38,152 nt of DNA from an uncultured Alphaproteobacteria bacterium (GCA_903862715.1 CAIOYY010000021.1:1-38152), one strand, 5' to 3'; positions 8,580 to 17,885 are shown, counted from the first letter of the stretch. Program-made: numbers and translations. Notes: generated from the letters alone by a model not told the origin.

Positions 8580-10672
8580 CCCGAACGCAAATACCGCACC
8601 GCTTCGTCGCGCTCGAAAAGATAGAGAAGAACTCTCAGGGCCGCGCCGCGCTCCGACTTCAGTTGTGGGTCTTTATGGAGAATAAGCCGCGCATCGTCAC
8701 GCGCCGCCACCAGTAATTCGCCATGCGCAGCGATGTCGGCAAAATGAAATTCCGGCATGCCGCTTTGCTTGACGCCGAGAAGTTCACCTGCGCCGCGCAG
8801 GCGCAAATCTTCCTCTGCGATGACGAACCCGTCGTCATGCCGCCGCAGCGCCTCCAGCCTTTCCTTTGCCGTGGCGCCCAGTGGTGGATGGTAGACGAGC
8901 AGGCAGGTCGATTGCGCTTTCCCGCGCCCCACGCGCCCGCGCAATTGGTGCAGCTGCGCCAGCCCGAAACGTTCGGCATGTTCGATGACCATGATGCTGG
9001 CTTCGGGAACGTCTACGCCGACCTCGATCACGGTGGTCGCAACCAGAATCTTGGTGTCACCCGCCTTGAAGCGCGACATGGCGCCGTCGCGTTCTGGACC
9101 CTTCATGCGGCCGTGCACGAGGCCTACCACCGGGCCCAGCATGTCGCGCAACATCTCGGCACGGTCCTCGGCGGCGGCGAGATCGATCTTTTCCGATTCT
9201 TCGATCAGCGGGCACACCCAATAGGCGCGGGCATCGGTTTTGATCGCGCGGCGCAGTGCATCCACCACGTCTTCGAGGCGCTCTTTCGGGAGGACCCTCG
9301 TCGTTACGGGCTGGCGTCCCGGCGGTTTACCGGTAAGCCGAGACACATCCATGTCGCCATAGGCGGTGAGTTGTAGCGTTCGCGGGATCGGCGTCGCCGT
9401 CATCACGAGCACGTCGGGCGGCTGTCCGCTTTTGCCCTGCAACTGCAGGCGCTGATGTACGCCGAAACGGTGCTGTTCATCGACCACCGCGAGGCCGAGA
9501 TCGCGGAAGACGACGTCTTCCGAAAAGAGCGCATGGGTGCCGACCAATATGTCGATCTCACCCGCTTGAAGCGCATCGAGAAGCATCTGCCGCGGCGCTC
9601 CACGTTCGCGTCCCGTCAACAGCGCGAGCCGAATCCCCGCGGCATCCGCCATCGCGGCCAGCGACCCCGCATGCTGCCGCGCGAGAAGTTCGGTCGGCGC
9701 CATGAAGGCGCCTTGCGCGCCCGCCTCGACGGCGGCGAGCAGCGCCATCATGGCGACCACGGTCTTGCCCGATCCCACATCGCCCTGCAGAAGCCGCAGC
9801 ATGCGCTGAGGGCTCGCCATGTCGTTCTCGATCTCGGCCAGTGCGCTCTCCTGCGCGCCGGTAAGCTTGAAGGGAAGGGCCGCGCGCGCTTTCGCGCGCA
9901 ACGCGCCGTCTCCGCTCAGAATGCGTCCGGGTTTCGACCGCATGTTCTCACGCACAACCGTCAGTGCGAGCTGATTAGCGAGCAACTCGTCATAGGCGAG
10001 GCGAGCGCGAAAACCTTTATCAGGCGCAAGATCGGCGTCAGAGCCCGGCCGGTGCGCGGCGTACAACGCTTCCTTGAAACTCGGCCAGTTCTTCTGCTTG
10101 CGAAAGGCCGGGTCCTGCCATTCGGGAAGATCGGGAAGCTTTGTCAGTGCCGCCTGTACGATCCGCCCCAGTGTGCGCGCCGTCAGGCCTTCGGTCGTGC
10201 GGTAGACCGGCTCGACGTCGGGAAGGGTCCCGGTGTCGCCCGTCGCCATGATGAAATCCGGATGCGCCATCTGAAGGCGTCCGTTGAAATTCTCGATCCG
10301 CCCGCTCACGACCTTTGTCGTGCCTTCGGGAAGCGAGCGCTTGATGTGGTCCTCATAGGCACGAAAGAACACGATCTCCATGGCGGCCGTGTCATCGCTG
10401 ACCAGCACGCGATAGGGTTGATTGCGCCCGCGCGGCGGCGGTTTGTGCTGCAGGACATGAACCGTAACCGTGGCAATGCGGTCGGGCTCGGCCGCGATGA
10501 TTTTTGGCCGGTAGGCGCGGTCGATAAGCCCGAAGGGAAGGTGGAGCACCAGATCGAGGATACGCGGGGCCTCTCCCCCCACGACTTTGCCAAGCAGTTT
10601 CTGGACGCGCGGTCCGACGCCGGGAAGCGTTCGTGCTTCGGTGAACAGAGGAAAAAGAATGGCCGGACGCAT
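8576..10672 (-). CDS. recG: ATP-dependent DNA helicase RecG
   Basis: Superfamily 2 helicase that remodels stalled replication forks and Holliday junctions. The protein (698 aa from the ATG at 10672) has the N-terminal wedge/OB-fold region, Walker A GDVGSGKTVVAMM near residue 298, the DEQHRFGVHQR box near 396, TATPIPRTL, and the C-terminal motif region with VIEVGVDVPEASIMVIEHAERFGLAQLHQLRGRVGRG. The open frame continues 13 codons further up, but family members start near MRPAILFPLF. It is divergent from sdhE-mfd, an arrangement common in alphaproteobacteria. No damage is visible. Confidence 0.96.
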   Translation of the reverse strand: MRPAILFPLFTEARTLPGVGPRVQKLLGKVVGGEAPRILDLVLHLPFGLIDRAYRPKIIAAEPDRIATVTVHVLQHKPPPRGRNQPYRVLVSDDTAAMEIVFFRAYEDHIKRSLPEGTTKVVSGRIENFNGRLQMAHPDFIMATGDTGTLPDVEPVYRTTEGLTARTLGRIVQAALTKLPDLPEWQDPAFRKQKNWPSFKEALYAAHRPGSDADLAPDKGFRARLAYDELLANQLALTVVRENMRSKPGRILSGDGALRAKARAALPFKLTGAQESALAEIENDMASPQRMLRLLQGDVGSGKTVVAMMALLAAVEAGAQGAFMAPTELLARQHAGSLAAMADAAGIRLALLTGRERGAPRQMLLDALQAGEIDILVGTHALFSEDVVFRDLGLAVVDEQHRFGVHQRLQLQGKSGQPPDVLVMTATPIPRTLQLTAYGDMDVSRLTGKPPGRQPVTTRVLPKERLEDVVDALRRAIKTDARAYWVCPLIEESEKIDLAAAEDRAEMLRDMLGPVVGLVHGRMKGPERDGAMSRFKAGDTKILVATTVIEVGVDVPEASIMVIEHAERFGLAQLHQLRGRVGRGKAQSTCLLVYHPPLGATAKERLEALRRHDDGFVIAEEDLRLRGAGELLGVKQSGMPEFHFADIAAHGELLVAARDDARLILHKDPQLKSERGAALRVLLYLFERDEAVRYLRSG

Positions 10673-10772
10673 CTGGGGTTGTTCTGTCCCGGAAAAGACG
10701 AGCAAAAGCACCGCTCTATGGGTAAGGCAAGTAGGAGTAGCCGTTCGCCTTTCGCCACGCTATAGGACCCTG

Positions 10773-11054
10773 ATGGACGGCACTACCGACATCGAGATCC
10801 GGCGACGGAAAGCAAGATTCCGGGCGCAGCGGCGCGGATTCCGTGAGGTCGATATGATCTTTATCGCCTATGCCGACGCCCATCTCGAAAAGCTCACCGA
10901 AGACGAACTGACGGCGTTCGAAGCGCTGCTGAACGTTCCCGACTGGCATATCTATGGCTGGTTCATGGGGCATGATCCGGTACCCCCCGAATTTGATACG
11001 CCCGTTTTCGCGCAGCTCTGCGCCTATCGGGAAAATCTCGGCGCGAAAGCGTAA
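10773..11054 (+). CDS. sdhE: FAD assembly factor SdhE (succinate dehydrogenase assembly factor 2 family)
   Basis: A 93-residue protein of the SdhE/Sdh5/YgfY family, which helps attach FAD covalently to the flavoprotein subunit of succinate dehydrogenase. The diagnostic RGxxE motif is present as RGFRE near residue 22, preceded by the basic RRRKARFRAQRR stretch and followed by the acidic helical part with LTEDELTAFEALLNVPDWHIYGW. The ATG at 10773 gives the family's normal length; the longer frame from 10587 overlaps recG and is not needed. It is followed by mfd after 11 bases, so the two are probably cotranscribed from the gap shared with recG. Confidence 0.92.
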   Translation: MDGTTDIEIRRRKARFRAQRRGFREVDMIFIAYADAHLEKLTEDELTAFEALLNVPDWHIYGWFMGHDPVPPEFDTPVFAQLCAYRENLGAKA

Positions 11055-11065
11055 GGGAAGGCTTC

Positions 11066-14000
11066 GTGGAACGTCTGACCGCCATAGCCCGTGAGCCGGT
11101 GCGCCTCTCCGTCAGCGGCGCGCCCGAAGGCTATGATTCCTTCATCGCCGCCGAAGCGGCCGAGCGCACGGACGGTCTCGTGCTGTTCGTCGCCGCCGAC
11201 GACACCAAAGCGGCGGCGGCGCTCGAAGCGGCGCGCTTCTTCGCGCCCGATCTGTCCGTTCTTTATTTTCCGGCCTGGGATTGCCTTCCCTATGACCGCG
11301 TTTCGCCGCGTTCCGATATCGAAAGCCGGCGCCTTGCGACTCTTGCCCTTCTGGCCGCGCGTGGTGAGCGCGCCGGTGCAGCGCTTCTGATCACCACGGC
11401 GAACGCCGCCATTCAGCGTGTGCCGCCGCGCGCCACCATCGCCGAATCCAGTTTCCTTGCCAAAGCGGGCGCGGTCGTCAATCTCGATGCATTGACGAAA
11501 TTCCTGACCCGCAATTCCTATTCGCGCGCCAGCACGGTGCGCGAGCCCGGCGAATATGCGTTGCGCGGCGGCATTGTCGATCTCTGGCCGCCGGGCAGCG
11601 ACGATCCGATACGGCTCGATTTTTTCGGCGCGCAGGTCGAAAGCATCAAACGCTTCGACGCAGAAACCCAGCGTTCGCGCGACAGCATTCCCGCCATCGA
11701 ATTGCTGCCCGCCAGCGAAGCACCGCTCGATCCGGACACTATCAGCCGGTTTCGCACGGGCTACATCGCCACCTTCGGCGCGGTGATGGACGAAGACCCG
11801 CTTTATGCCGCCATTAGCGCGGGCCGCAAACATGCGGGAATGGAGCATTGGCTTCCGCTGTTTCACGAGAAACTCGAAACGCTGTTCGATTACACGGGCC
11901 GCGTTCCGGTGTTTTTCACTTCCCAGGCCGACGAAGCGCGCAAAGCACGCCTCGATCTCGTCGTGGATTATTACACGACGCGCAAATCCTTGCGCGATGC
12001 CGAGCACGAAAAGGGTCCGCGTCAGGGCACGGCCGTTTCCGCGCCCTACAAACCGCTAAAGCCTGAAGCCCTCTATCTCACCGAGGCGGAATGGGACGCG
12101 ATATATGGCGCGCGCAATGCGCGTCTCCTCTCGCCCTTTACCGCGCCGGATTCCAAAACCGCGCTCGATGCCGGCGGACGCGGCGGGCGGGATTTCGCAC
12201 CCGAGCGCGCGCAGGAAGCCGCGGATGGCGCGCGGGTGAATGTGTTCGATGCCGCCTCCGAACATGTGAAGGCGCTGCAGAAATCCGGCAAACGCATTAT
12301 CGTGGTCTGCTGGAGCGAAGGCTCCGCGGAGCGCATGGGCGGCGTGTTGTCCGATCACGGTTTGACGGCGCTAAAGCGCGTGGCCGATTGGCGCGAAGTG
12401 GAAAAGCTCGATCCGCGCGCGGTCGGCCTCGCCGTTCTGGGGCTCGAACATGGTTTCGAAGCGCCGGACTTCGCGGTGCTGTCCGAACAGGATGTTCTCG
12501 GCGACCGCATGGTGCGCAGCCGCGGCCGCAAGCGCCGCTCGCAGAATTTTCTCGCCGAAGCCTCGGCGCTGGTCGCGGGCGATCTCGTCACCCATATCGA
12601 ACATGGCGTCGGGCGCTATATAGGGCTTAAAACGCTCGAAGTCGCGGGCGCGCCGCATGCCTGCCTTGAAGTGCAATATGATGGCGGCAAGCTGTTCCTC
12701 CCCGTAGAAAATATCGAACTTCTCACCCGCTACGGGTCGGAAGATTCCGGCGTCCAGCTCGACAAGCTAGGCGGCTTAAGCTGGCAGACGCGCAAGGCGA
12801 GGATGAAGGAACGCGTGCGGGAAATCGCCGCCGAACTCATCCGCATCGCCGCGGCGCGCGCGATGAAACAGATGTCCCCGCTGGAAACGCCGGAAGGCGC
12901 CTACGACGAATTCAGCGCCCGGTTTCCCTATCAGGAGACTGAGGACCAGGAACGCGCGATCGGCGATGTCATCGACGATTTCACCAAGGGCCGTCCGATG
13001 GACCGGCTGGTCTGCGGCGATGTCGGATTCGGAAAAACCGAAGTCGCGTTGCGCGCGGCCTTCATCGTCGCCATGTCCGGGCGTCAGGTCGCGGTCGTAG
13101 TGCCGACAACACTTCTGGCCCGCCAGCACTACAAGAATTTCGCCGCCCGGTTCAGCGGATTGCCGCTGCGTATCGCGCAATTGTCGCGCTTCGTGACCGC
13201 GAAGGAAGCCGCGCAGGTGAAGGAAGACCTGGCGGCTGGGAAGGTCGACATCGTGGTGGGGACGCACGCGCTGCTGGCGAAAAGTATTTCCTTCCGCAAT
13301 CTTGGGCTCCTGATCGTCGATGAGGAACAGCATTTCGGCGTCTCCCACAAGGAACGCCTCAAAGGCATGAAGGTCGACGTCCATGTGCTGACCCTGACCG
13401 CAACGCCGATCCCGCGCACGCTGCAACTCGCACTTTCGGGCGTGCGCGACCTGTCGCTTATCACCACGCCGCCGGTCGATCGTCTGGCGGTGCGCACCTA
13501 TGTCACACCGTTCGATCCGCTGATCATTCGGGAGGCGCTTCTGCGGGAGCACTATCGCGGGGGGCAGAGCTTCTATGTCGTGCCGCGCATCGCCGATCTC
13601 GCCGCCGCCGCCGATTTCCTCAAGGAGACCGTGCCCGAGGTGAAGAGCATCGTCGCCCATGGGCAGCTGGCTCCGACGATTCTGGAAGACGCCATGACCG
13701 CTTTTTACGACGGCAAGGTCGATGTGCTGATCTCGACCAATATCGTCGAAAGCGGCCTCGATATTCCGACGGCCAATACGCTCGTCATCCATCGCGCCGA
13801 CATGTTCGGCCTTGCGCAGCTTTATCAATTGCGCGGGCGTATCGGCCGCTCCAAACAGCGCGCCTACGCCTATCTGACGACGCCCGCCGACATGAAGCTC
13901 ACTGAAGGAGCCGAGCGGCGCCTGCATGTGCTGCAGTCGCTCGACAGCCTCGGCGCGGGCTTCTCGGTAGCCAGCCACGATCTCGATATTCGCGGCGCGG

Positions 14001-14581
14001 GCAATCTTGTCGGCGACGAGCAATCTGGCCATGTGCGCGAAGTCGGCATCGAACTGTATCAGGCGATGCTGGAAGAAGCCGTCTCGTCTTTACGCGCCGG
14101 CGGCACGGAAGAAAGCACCGATACCTGGTCGCCGCAGATCGGGCTCGGCGCGCCGGTTCTTATTCCGGAGGAATATGTTCCGGACTTGAATGTGCGGATG
14201 TCGCTCTATCGCCGCCTCGCCGAGATCGAGCAGAAATCCGACATTGAAGGTTTCGCCGCCGAGCTGATCGACCGTTTTGGCGCGATACCCGAGGAAGTGG
14301 AAAACCTTCTGAAGATCGTTGCGATCAAAGGCCTGTGCCATGCCGCGCAGGTATCGAAGATCGACGCAGGACCGAAGGGCGCGACCATCGCCTTCCGCAA
14401 TAATGCCTTCCCGAATCCGGCGGGTCTCATCGCCTTCATCACCGAACAGCGTGGCGGGATGAAAGTGCGCCCCGATCAGGTGGTGGTGGTGATCCGCGAT
14501 TGGCCGACGCCCGAGCAGCGCCTGAAAGGCGTTGAGCGCATCCTCACACATCTTGCGGAAATCGCCGCCGGAGCCGCCTAG
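11066..14581 (+). CDS. mfd: Transcription-repair coupling factor Mfd
   Basis: A 1171-residue ATP-dependent translocase that removes RNA polymerase stalled at DNA damage and recruits UvrA. The N-terminal third resembles UvrB (FPAWDCLPYDRVSPRSDI, then the NSYSRASTVREPGEYALRGGIVDLWP segment). The RNA-polymerase-interaction domain lies around residues 505-560 (VTHIEHGVGRYIGL). The translocase part has Walker A GDVGFGKTEVALRAAF near 651, DEEQHFGV near 751, TATPIPRTLQLALSGVRDLS, and the RGRIGRS motif. The C-terminal D7 domain closes the protein. The GTG start at 11066 is preceded by an AGGGAAGG stretch. It is convergent with the next gene and shares a CTAG stop overlap with it. Confidence 0.96.
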   Translation: MERLTAIAREPVRLSVSGAPEGYDSFIAAEAAERTDGLVLFVAADDTKAAAALEAARFFAPDLSVLYFPAWDCLPYDRVSPRSDIESRRLATLALLAARGERAGAALLITTANAAIQRVPPRATIAESSFLAKAGAVVNLDALTKFLTRNSYSRASTVREPGEYALRGGIVDLWPPGSDDPIRLDFFGAQVESIKRFDAETQRSRDSIPAIELLPASEAPLDPDTISRFRTGYIATFGAVMDEDPLYAAISAGRKHAGMEHWLPLFHEKLETLFDYTGRVPVFFTSQADEARKARLDLVVDYYTTRKSLRDAEHEKGPRQGTAVSAPYKPLKPEALYLTEAEWDAIYGARNARLLSPFTAPDSKTALDAGGRGGRDFAPERAQEAADGARVNVFDAASEHVKALQKSGKRIIVVCWSEGSAERMGGVLSDHGLTALKRVADWREVEKLDPRAVGLAVLGLEHGFEAPDFAVLSEQDVLGDRMVRSRGRKRRSQNFLAEASALVAGDLVTHIEHGVGRYIGLKTLEVAGAPHACLEVQYDGGKLFLPVENIELLTRYGSEDSGVQLDKLGGLSWQTRKARMKERVREIAAELIRIAAARAMKQMSPLETPEGAYDEFSARFPYQETEDQERAIGDVIDDFTKGRPMDRLVCGDVGFGKTEVALRAAFIVAMSGRQVAVVVPTTLLARQHYKNFAARFSGLPLRIAQLSRFVTAKEAAQVKEDLAAGKVDIVVGTHALLAKSISFRNLGLLIVDEEQHFGVSHKERLKGMKVDVHVLTLTATPIPRTLQLALSGVRDLSLITTPPVDRLAVRTYVTPFDPLIIREALLREHYRGGQSFYVVPRIADLAAAADFLKETVPEVKSIVAHGQLAPTILEDAMTAFYDGKVDVLISTNIVESGLDIPTANTLVIHRADMFGLAQLYQLRGRIGRSKQRAYAYLTTPADMKLTEGAERRLHVLQSLDSLGAGFSVASHDLDIRGAGNLVGDEQSGHVREVGIELYQAMLEEAVSSLRAGGTEESTDTWSPQIGLGAPVLIPEEYVPDLNVRMSLYRRLAEIEQKSDIEGFAAELIDRFGAIPEEVENLLKIVAIKGLCHAAQVSKIDAGPKGATIAFRNNAFPNPAGLIAFITEQRGGMKVRPDQVVVVIRDWPTPEQRLKGVERILTHLAEIAAGAA

Positions 14582-15417
14582 AAGTCCGGTGTCTCATCCT
14601 GCGGAATCGGATAAAGCCCGGCTGTGGCTTGGCGATTATTCTCCGCGCAGATGAACTGCTCCCACTCGTCATCCGTGCGAGTATAGGTCGCAAAGGCGGT
14701 CCACGGCGTCGTGAAATAATCCGGGTCCGTTACGGTGATGTGGACCTCGAGCGCTTTCCACTCCTCGACGATGCGGTAACGCTCGACCACCTGAAGCTTC
14801 TCGCCATGCGGTGTGCCGAAGCGGTCGGTCGGCGTCTTGTCGTTGAAACCGATGGTTTCGACGACAAGCTGGTCGCCTTCATAATGCCCGATGGAGTGGC
14901 CGAAATAGCTCGGCGTCAAATCCGCCGGATGTTCCTGGTTCAGGTAAATGTGACGCGAAACCTGATCGCGCTCATAGAGAATCGTGACCATTTCCGGCGT
15001 CTGCAGAATCTGCACCTTGCCGAGAATGTTCATCACATTCGGAACGCCGGATGGACGACAGAGCTGTGTTGGCGTGTAAGGCCGATTGCCCGCGAAATCG
15101 TTCTCACCGTTCTCGCGCACGATTTCCGCCGTGTGCGGTTGCAGAATCGGATTGGTGGCATCGCCCACCCAGATCTGCCGACTGACAATGGTGTTGCGGA
15201 CCGGGCCGGGGCCCACAGGCGGCGGATCGAAGGCGATGCCGTCGCGCTGCCAGATGCCTTCGAAGCTTGGAATTTCCCGCATTTCGTACCAGCCGGGAAA
15301 GGGACCGTCCTGTGCTAGGGCAAGGCTCGGCATGGCGATCAGAGCCACGCAGATTGCGCCGCCCGCCATCTGCGCCGTCGTTCCCGGCAAACCGAAAAAG
15401 CCTGTGTTCCTGCGCAT
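14578..15417 (-). CDS. Exported protein of unknown function
   Basis: Encodes about 279 residues with a signal peptide ending at SLALA-Q near residue 35. The mature protein has patterns such as SFEGIWQRDG near its start and, later, HIYLNQEHPADL, SIGHYEGDQLVVETIGFND and LQVVERYRIVE. I recognise this layout from a widespread but uncharacterised family of secreted soil-proteobacterial and acidobacterial proteins; I know no demonstrated function. Start choice: two in-frame ATGs lie at 15423 and 15417, and GGGGA directly before the first suits the second better. The frame is open upstream but without signal-peptide logic. It is divergent from the hydrolase-like gene at 15676, sharing a 258-bp gap, so the two may be coregulated. 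Confidence 0.75.
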   Translation of the reverse strand: MRRNTGFFGLPGTTAQMAGGAICVALIAMPSLALAQDGPFPGWYEMREIPSFEGIWQRDGIAFDPPPVGPGPVRNTIVSRQIWVGDATNPILQPHTAEIVRENGENDFAGNRPYTPTQLCRPSGVPNVMNILGKVQILQTPEMVTILYERDQVSRHIYLNQEHPADLTPSYFGHSIGHYEGDQLVVETIGFNDKTPTDRFGTPHGEKLQVVERYRIVEEWKALEVHITVTDPDYFTTPWTAFATYTRTDDEWEQFICAENNRQATAGLYPIPQDETPDF

Positions 15418-15675
15418 TTTCATTCCCCGATACGGCAACGCTTCTTTTGAGGGCCATCTATCCGACACTGCAGGTAAAACCGTCAATGGCCGCGCGCCGG
15501 GGTGCGGAACGGAAATGTCCTCCCGCCCGACCTTCACGCAGACTTTACGGGGTAATCGGTTTGGAATGGCCGTCCTACGCTGCGCTGCACACAGGGGGAT
15601 TTGCACCGGATGTATTTTTTGCGGCTCTGGTCCTATCGTTGGCCCCATAACAAAAGATATTCGGGGGAATAAAAC
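15418..15675. promoter_or_regulatory. Divergent intergenic region between two exported-protein genes
   Basis: This 258-bp gap must contain the promoters of the exported protein (minus) and the hydrolase-like protein (plus). A good ribosome-binding site, GGGGGAA near 15662-15668, precedes the plus-strand start. I see no strong -35/-10 pair, hairpin terminator or coding stretch that I could defend. Confidence 0.4.
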
Positions 15676-17088
15676 ATGATGCAACCCATGCAGGGCGTCT
15701 GCGCCGCGGCGATATTTTTTCTTTGCAGCAATACCGCTTTTGCGCAAAGCGACGACGAAAGAATATGGCCGCGTCTCGAAGATGGGAATGCGGTGTTCGT
15801 GTCCGTGCCTGAAAGCGATTTTCGTTCGCTGGGAAGCGCCTTCGAACTTCCCGATGGCGGGCGCCATGTCACCGAGCTTGCGAACGCTGCGCCCGGCGGC
15901 GCATTCGATCCGCGCGACCTTCAAGACATCGCTCCTGAAGACCTTGGCTACAAAGCAGACTGGGTCGTCGAGCGGTATAGCCGTTACAATCTCGATTGGG
16001 ACATTGCAGGTCTTCGCCTTACCAGCCTCGATCCGGAAGCGGCGAACCATCCCTGGATCGTCATCATCAATGGCGGCGCCGCGAATTTCTATGAATTTTA
16101 TGTCGACCTGAAAAACCGTCCGGGCTGGGCGCAATATCTCGCGCAGAAGCTGAATGTGATGGTCGTCAGCATTCCCGGTAATTTCAAATATGGCGGATGG
16201 GATGAACCGACGGCGGACCCGGCACGTCAGCCGGCCTATCTGCTCGACCGCGATCTGTCGTCGGAAGAATACGAACTCCGCCATATGATCTACACCAACA
16301 GCCTCATCCTTCAGGGACTGAAGGCGCTGGTGATGAACCATACCTCGGGAGAACTTCTGCTCGTCGGTCATTCGACCTCGGGCGAGCTGTCGATGATGGC
16401 CTATGAGGACCCCGATCTGGCGGCGCGCCTACAGCATCGGTTTCTCGGTTGGGGCAGTGGCGGCGCTGCGCGCGTCGAAGCCATACAGGCGGTTCGCGAA
16501 GGCGTGCCACCGGATGCGGAAACGGTCGCACGGCGCGCGACGCTGCCGCTCGAAGTGCTCGAACGCCGCGATCCGGAGGGCTATAGCGACGGCTATAGCG
16601 GCATCCTCAATCCGATGTATGAGCCCGGCTTCACCATGCGTCAGGTTGCCGAAAACTGGCTCGCCTCGGAAGACCGCCGCCGTCCGAACTTCAAGCAGCA
16701 ATTGCAGAACTGGGAGCATGGCGATCTCCTGACCTTGCGCGCCCGTACCGAGGTCCGGATTGAGGAGCATCTTCTTGAGACCGGAAATCCCTGGGGCGTG
16801 GTGCTGGACGATGTGAACAAGGATCTGTTCGCCACCCATTACACACGGATGGACGGCTTTGAGCGCATGGTCTGGATGACCGCGCGCTGGGACACCAATC
16901 ACTGGAACCCGGACGACCAGGCGAAAAGCCCGGAAATCTTCGTCGCCAATGAATATCGCCGGAAGAACCCGGAAGCCGACATAAGGCTGATCAATTGGGA
17001 TCTGCCGATGACCCATTATGGCCATCTGGAACTGCCCCGAGAACTCGCCGGGGCCACTTACAGCGTGGTGCGCTGGCTTGACCGGTGA
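15676..17088 (+). CDS. Exported alpha/beta-hydrolase-like protein
   Basis: A 470-residue secreted or periplasmic protein with a signal peptide (cleavage likely after AFA near residue 23). The fold is suggested by an oxyanion-type strand WIVIINGGAANFYEF (about 127-141), a nucleophile-elbow-like LLLVGHSTSGELSMM with Ser233, and a C-terminal LPMTHYGHLELP that supplies a candidate catalytic His (447 or 450). The elbow reads GHSTSG, so it is not a strict GxSxG, which weakens a firm esterase or lipase call. Cargo or substrate cannot be read. The start is the first of two adjacent ATGs behind a strong G-rich ribosome-binding site. It is divergent from another exported protein, and both lie near the three-paralog cassette. 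Confidence 0.7.
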   Translation: MMQPMQGVCAAAIFFLCSNTAFAQSDDERIWPRLEDGNAVFVSVPESDFRSLGSAFELPDGGRHVTELANAAPGGAFDPRDLQDIAPEDLGYKADWVVERYSRYNLDWDIAGLRLTSLDPEAANHPWIVIINGGAANFYEFYVDLKNRPGWAQYLAQKLNVMVVSIPGNFKYGGWDEPTADPARQPAYLLDRDLSSEEYELRHMIYTNSLILQGLKALVMNHTSGELLLVGHSTSGELSMMAYEDPDLAARLQHRFLGWGSGGAARVEAIQAVREGVPPDAETVARRATLPLEVLERRDPEGYSDGYSGILNPMYEPGFTMRQVAENWLASEDRRRPNFKQQLQNWEHGDLLTLRARTEVRIEEHLLETGNPWGVVLDDVNKDLFATHYTRMDGFERMVWMTARWDTNHWNPDDQAKSPEIFVANEYRRKNPEADIRLINWDLPMTHYGHLELPRELAGATYSVVRWLDR

Positions 17089-17182
17089 ACAGAGGGGCGC
17101 CCGGATGGTAAGCGGAAATTAAGCCTTCCACGGTCATAAAGGGCGTTCAATACGGTACGGTCATTCCGGGAGACTTGGCACG

Positions 17183-17452
17183 ATGCGCGCACATTTTGGT
17201 GGCTATTTCCTCGGGCAGGTCGCCACCTTCGTGTACCTGCTGCAGAGCATGGCGCCGGCCGCCGAGCTGGATGCAGCAAGCTGGCCGCAATTCTCCGTCT
17301 ACAATCTCGTGGTCGCGAATTTCTGGCCGCTTTACTGGCTGGTGCATTTCGTTGATCGGGAAAAGCTCGATGCCGCCTATTGGGAGGTCTACGCCGCTGC
17401 CGAAGGCAGCGTGGCCCAGGTCCTCGGCTTCTTCCAGAGTTTTGCCGCCTGA
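17183..17452 (+). CDS. Small membrane protein of unknown function
   Basis: An 89-residue open frame preceded by GGGAGA at 17168-17173 at suitable spacing from the ATG. The sequence is hydrophobic in two places (about residues 5-23 and 42-56) and rich in aromatic residues (FWPLYWLVHF), so one or two membrane segments are likely. I recognise no family. It is convergent with the next small gene; a 7-bp stem hairpin at 17474-17493 lies between the two. Confidence 0.55.
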   Translation: MRAHFGGYFLGQVATFVYLLQSMAPAAELDAASWPQFSVYNLVVANFWPLYWLVHFVDREKLDAAYWEVYAAAEGSVAQVLGFFQSFAA

Positions 17453-17473
17453 GGCATAAGCGGCGCGCAATAA

Positions 17474-17493
17474 CGCTGCGGTCTGACGCAGCG
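17474..17493. terminator. Hairpin between convergent small genes
   Basis: CGCTGCG at 17474-17480 and CGCAGCG at 17487-17493 form a 7-bp stem with a 6-base loop. No T-run follows on either strand, so a terminator role is only suggested by its position between two convergent genes. Confidence 0.3.
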
Positions 17494-17516
17494 CTGCTTC
17501 ACGATATGAAATCCGC

Positions 17517-17789
17517 TTAAAGCGTACTGACCACCAGCACGGCAAACAGAGTCGCAATGCTGAACACGGTCCACGACGCCACCACCGTTAAGAGGTTGCC
17601 CCAGGTATTGATGGGGTGACGCGCGCGTTCTTCGCGCAGCCGCTCGGCCCCGCGTTTTTCGCGGCCGATGATCAGGGTGACAAAGAGAGGGCGCGGAAAA
17701 AAGGGAATCGTGAAACGCAAATTTACCGGATAGCGTTCCGGCATCCGGTCGCCGCGTTGGAACGCCGCGCTAGTTTCCGTGATCGCCAT
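17517..17789 (-). CDS. Small membrane protein of unknown function
   Basis: A 90-residue protein whose ATG at 17789 is preceded by a strong GGAGG ribosome-binding site about 8 bases upstream; the open frame itself begins at 17816. The central part is basic (RPLFVTLIIGREKRGAERLREERARH) and the C-terminus is a single hydrophobic helix ending in LFAVLVVSTL, so it is probably a tail-type membrane protein. I recognise no family. The gap upstream carries a GTAA-N7-GTAAC pattern (see separate entry). Confidence 0.6.
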   Translation of the reverse strand: MAITETSAAFQRGDRMPERYPVNLRFTIPFFPRPLFVTLIIGREKRGAERLREERARHPINTWGNLLTVVASWTVFSIATLFAVLVVSTL

Positions 17790-17843
17790 AGCAAAATCCT
17801 CCCCGCGCATATTCATGCGTGGAGCGAAGGCTAGAGCATATTG

Positions 17844-17859
17844 GTAAATTCTTGGTAAC
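17844..17859 (+). promoter_or_regulatory. CtrA-like half-site pair (weak)
   Basis: GTAA at 17844-17847 and GTAAC at 17855-17859 are separated by exactly seven bases. The alphaproteobacterial cell-cycle regulator CtrA binds TTAA-N7-TTAAC, so each half here differs by one base. It lies upstream of the small membrane gene on the minus strand. Chance occurrence is quite possible. Confidence 0.2.
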
Positions 17860-17885
17860 GCTGTTTAGGCAGAAAGACGGTCAGA

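Noticed and set aside
12776-14032. Long minus-strand open frame opposite mfd (418 codons)
   Set aside because: Shadow of the mfd coding frame; no family motif and no plausible ribosome-binding site.
14578-16371. Extended 597-codon reading of the exported protein
   Set aside because: The part above 15423 overlaps the hydrolase-like gene on the other strand and lacks sense as protein; the signal peptide marks the true start near 15417.
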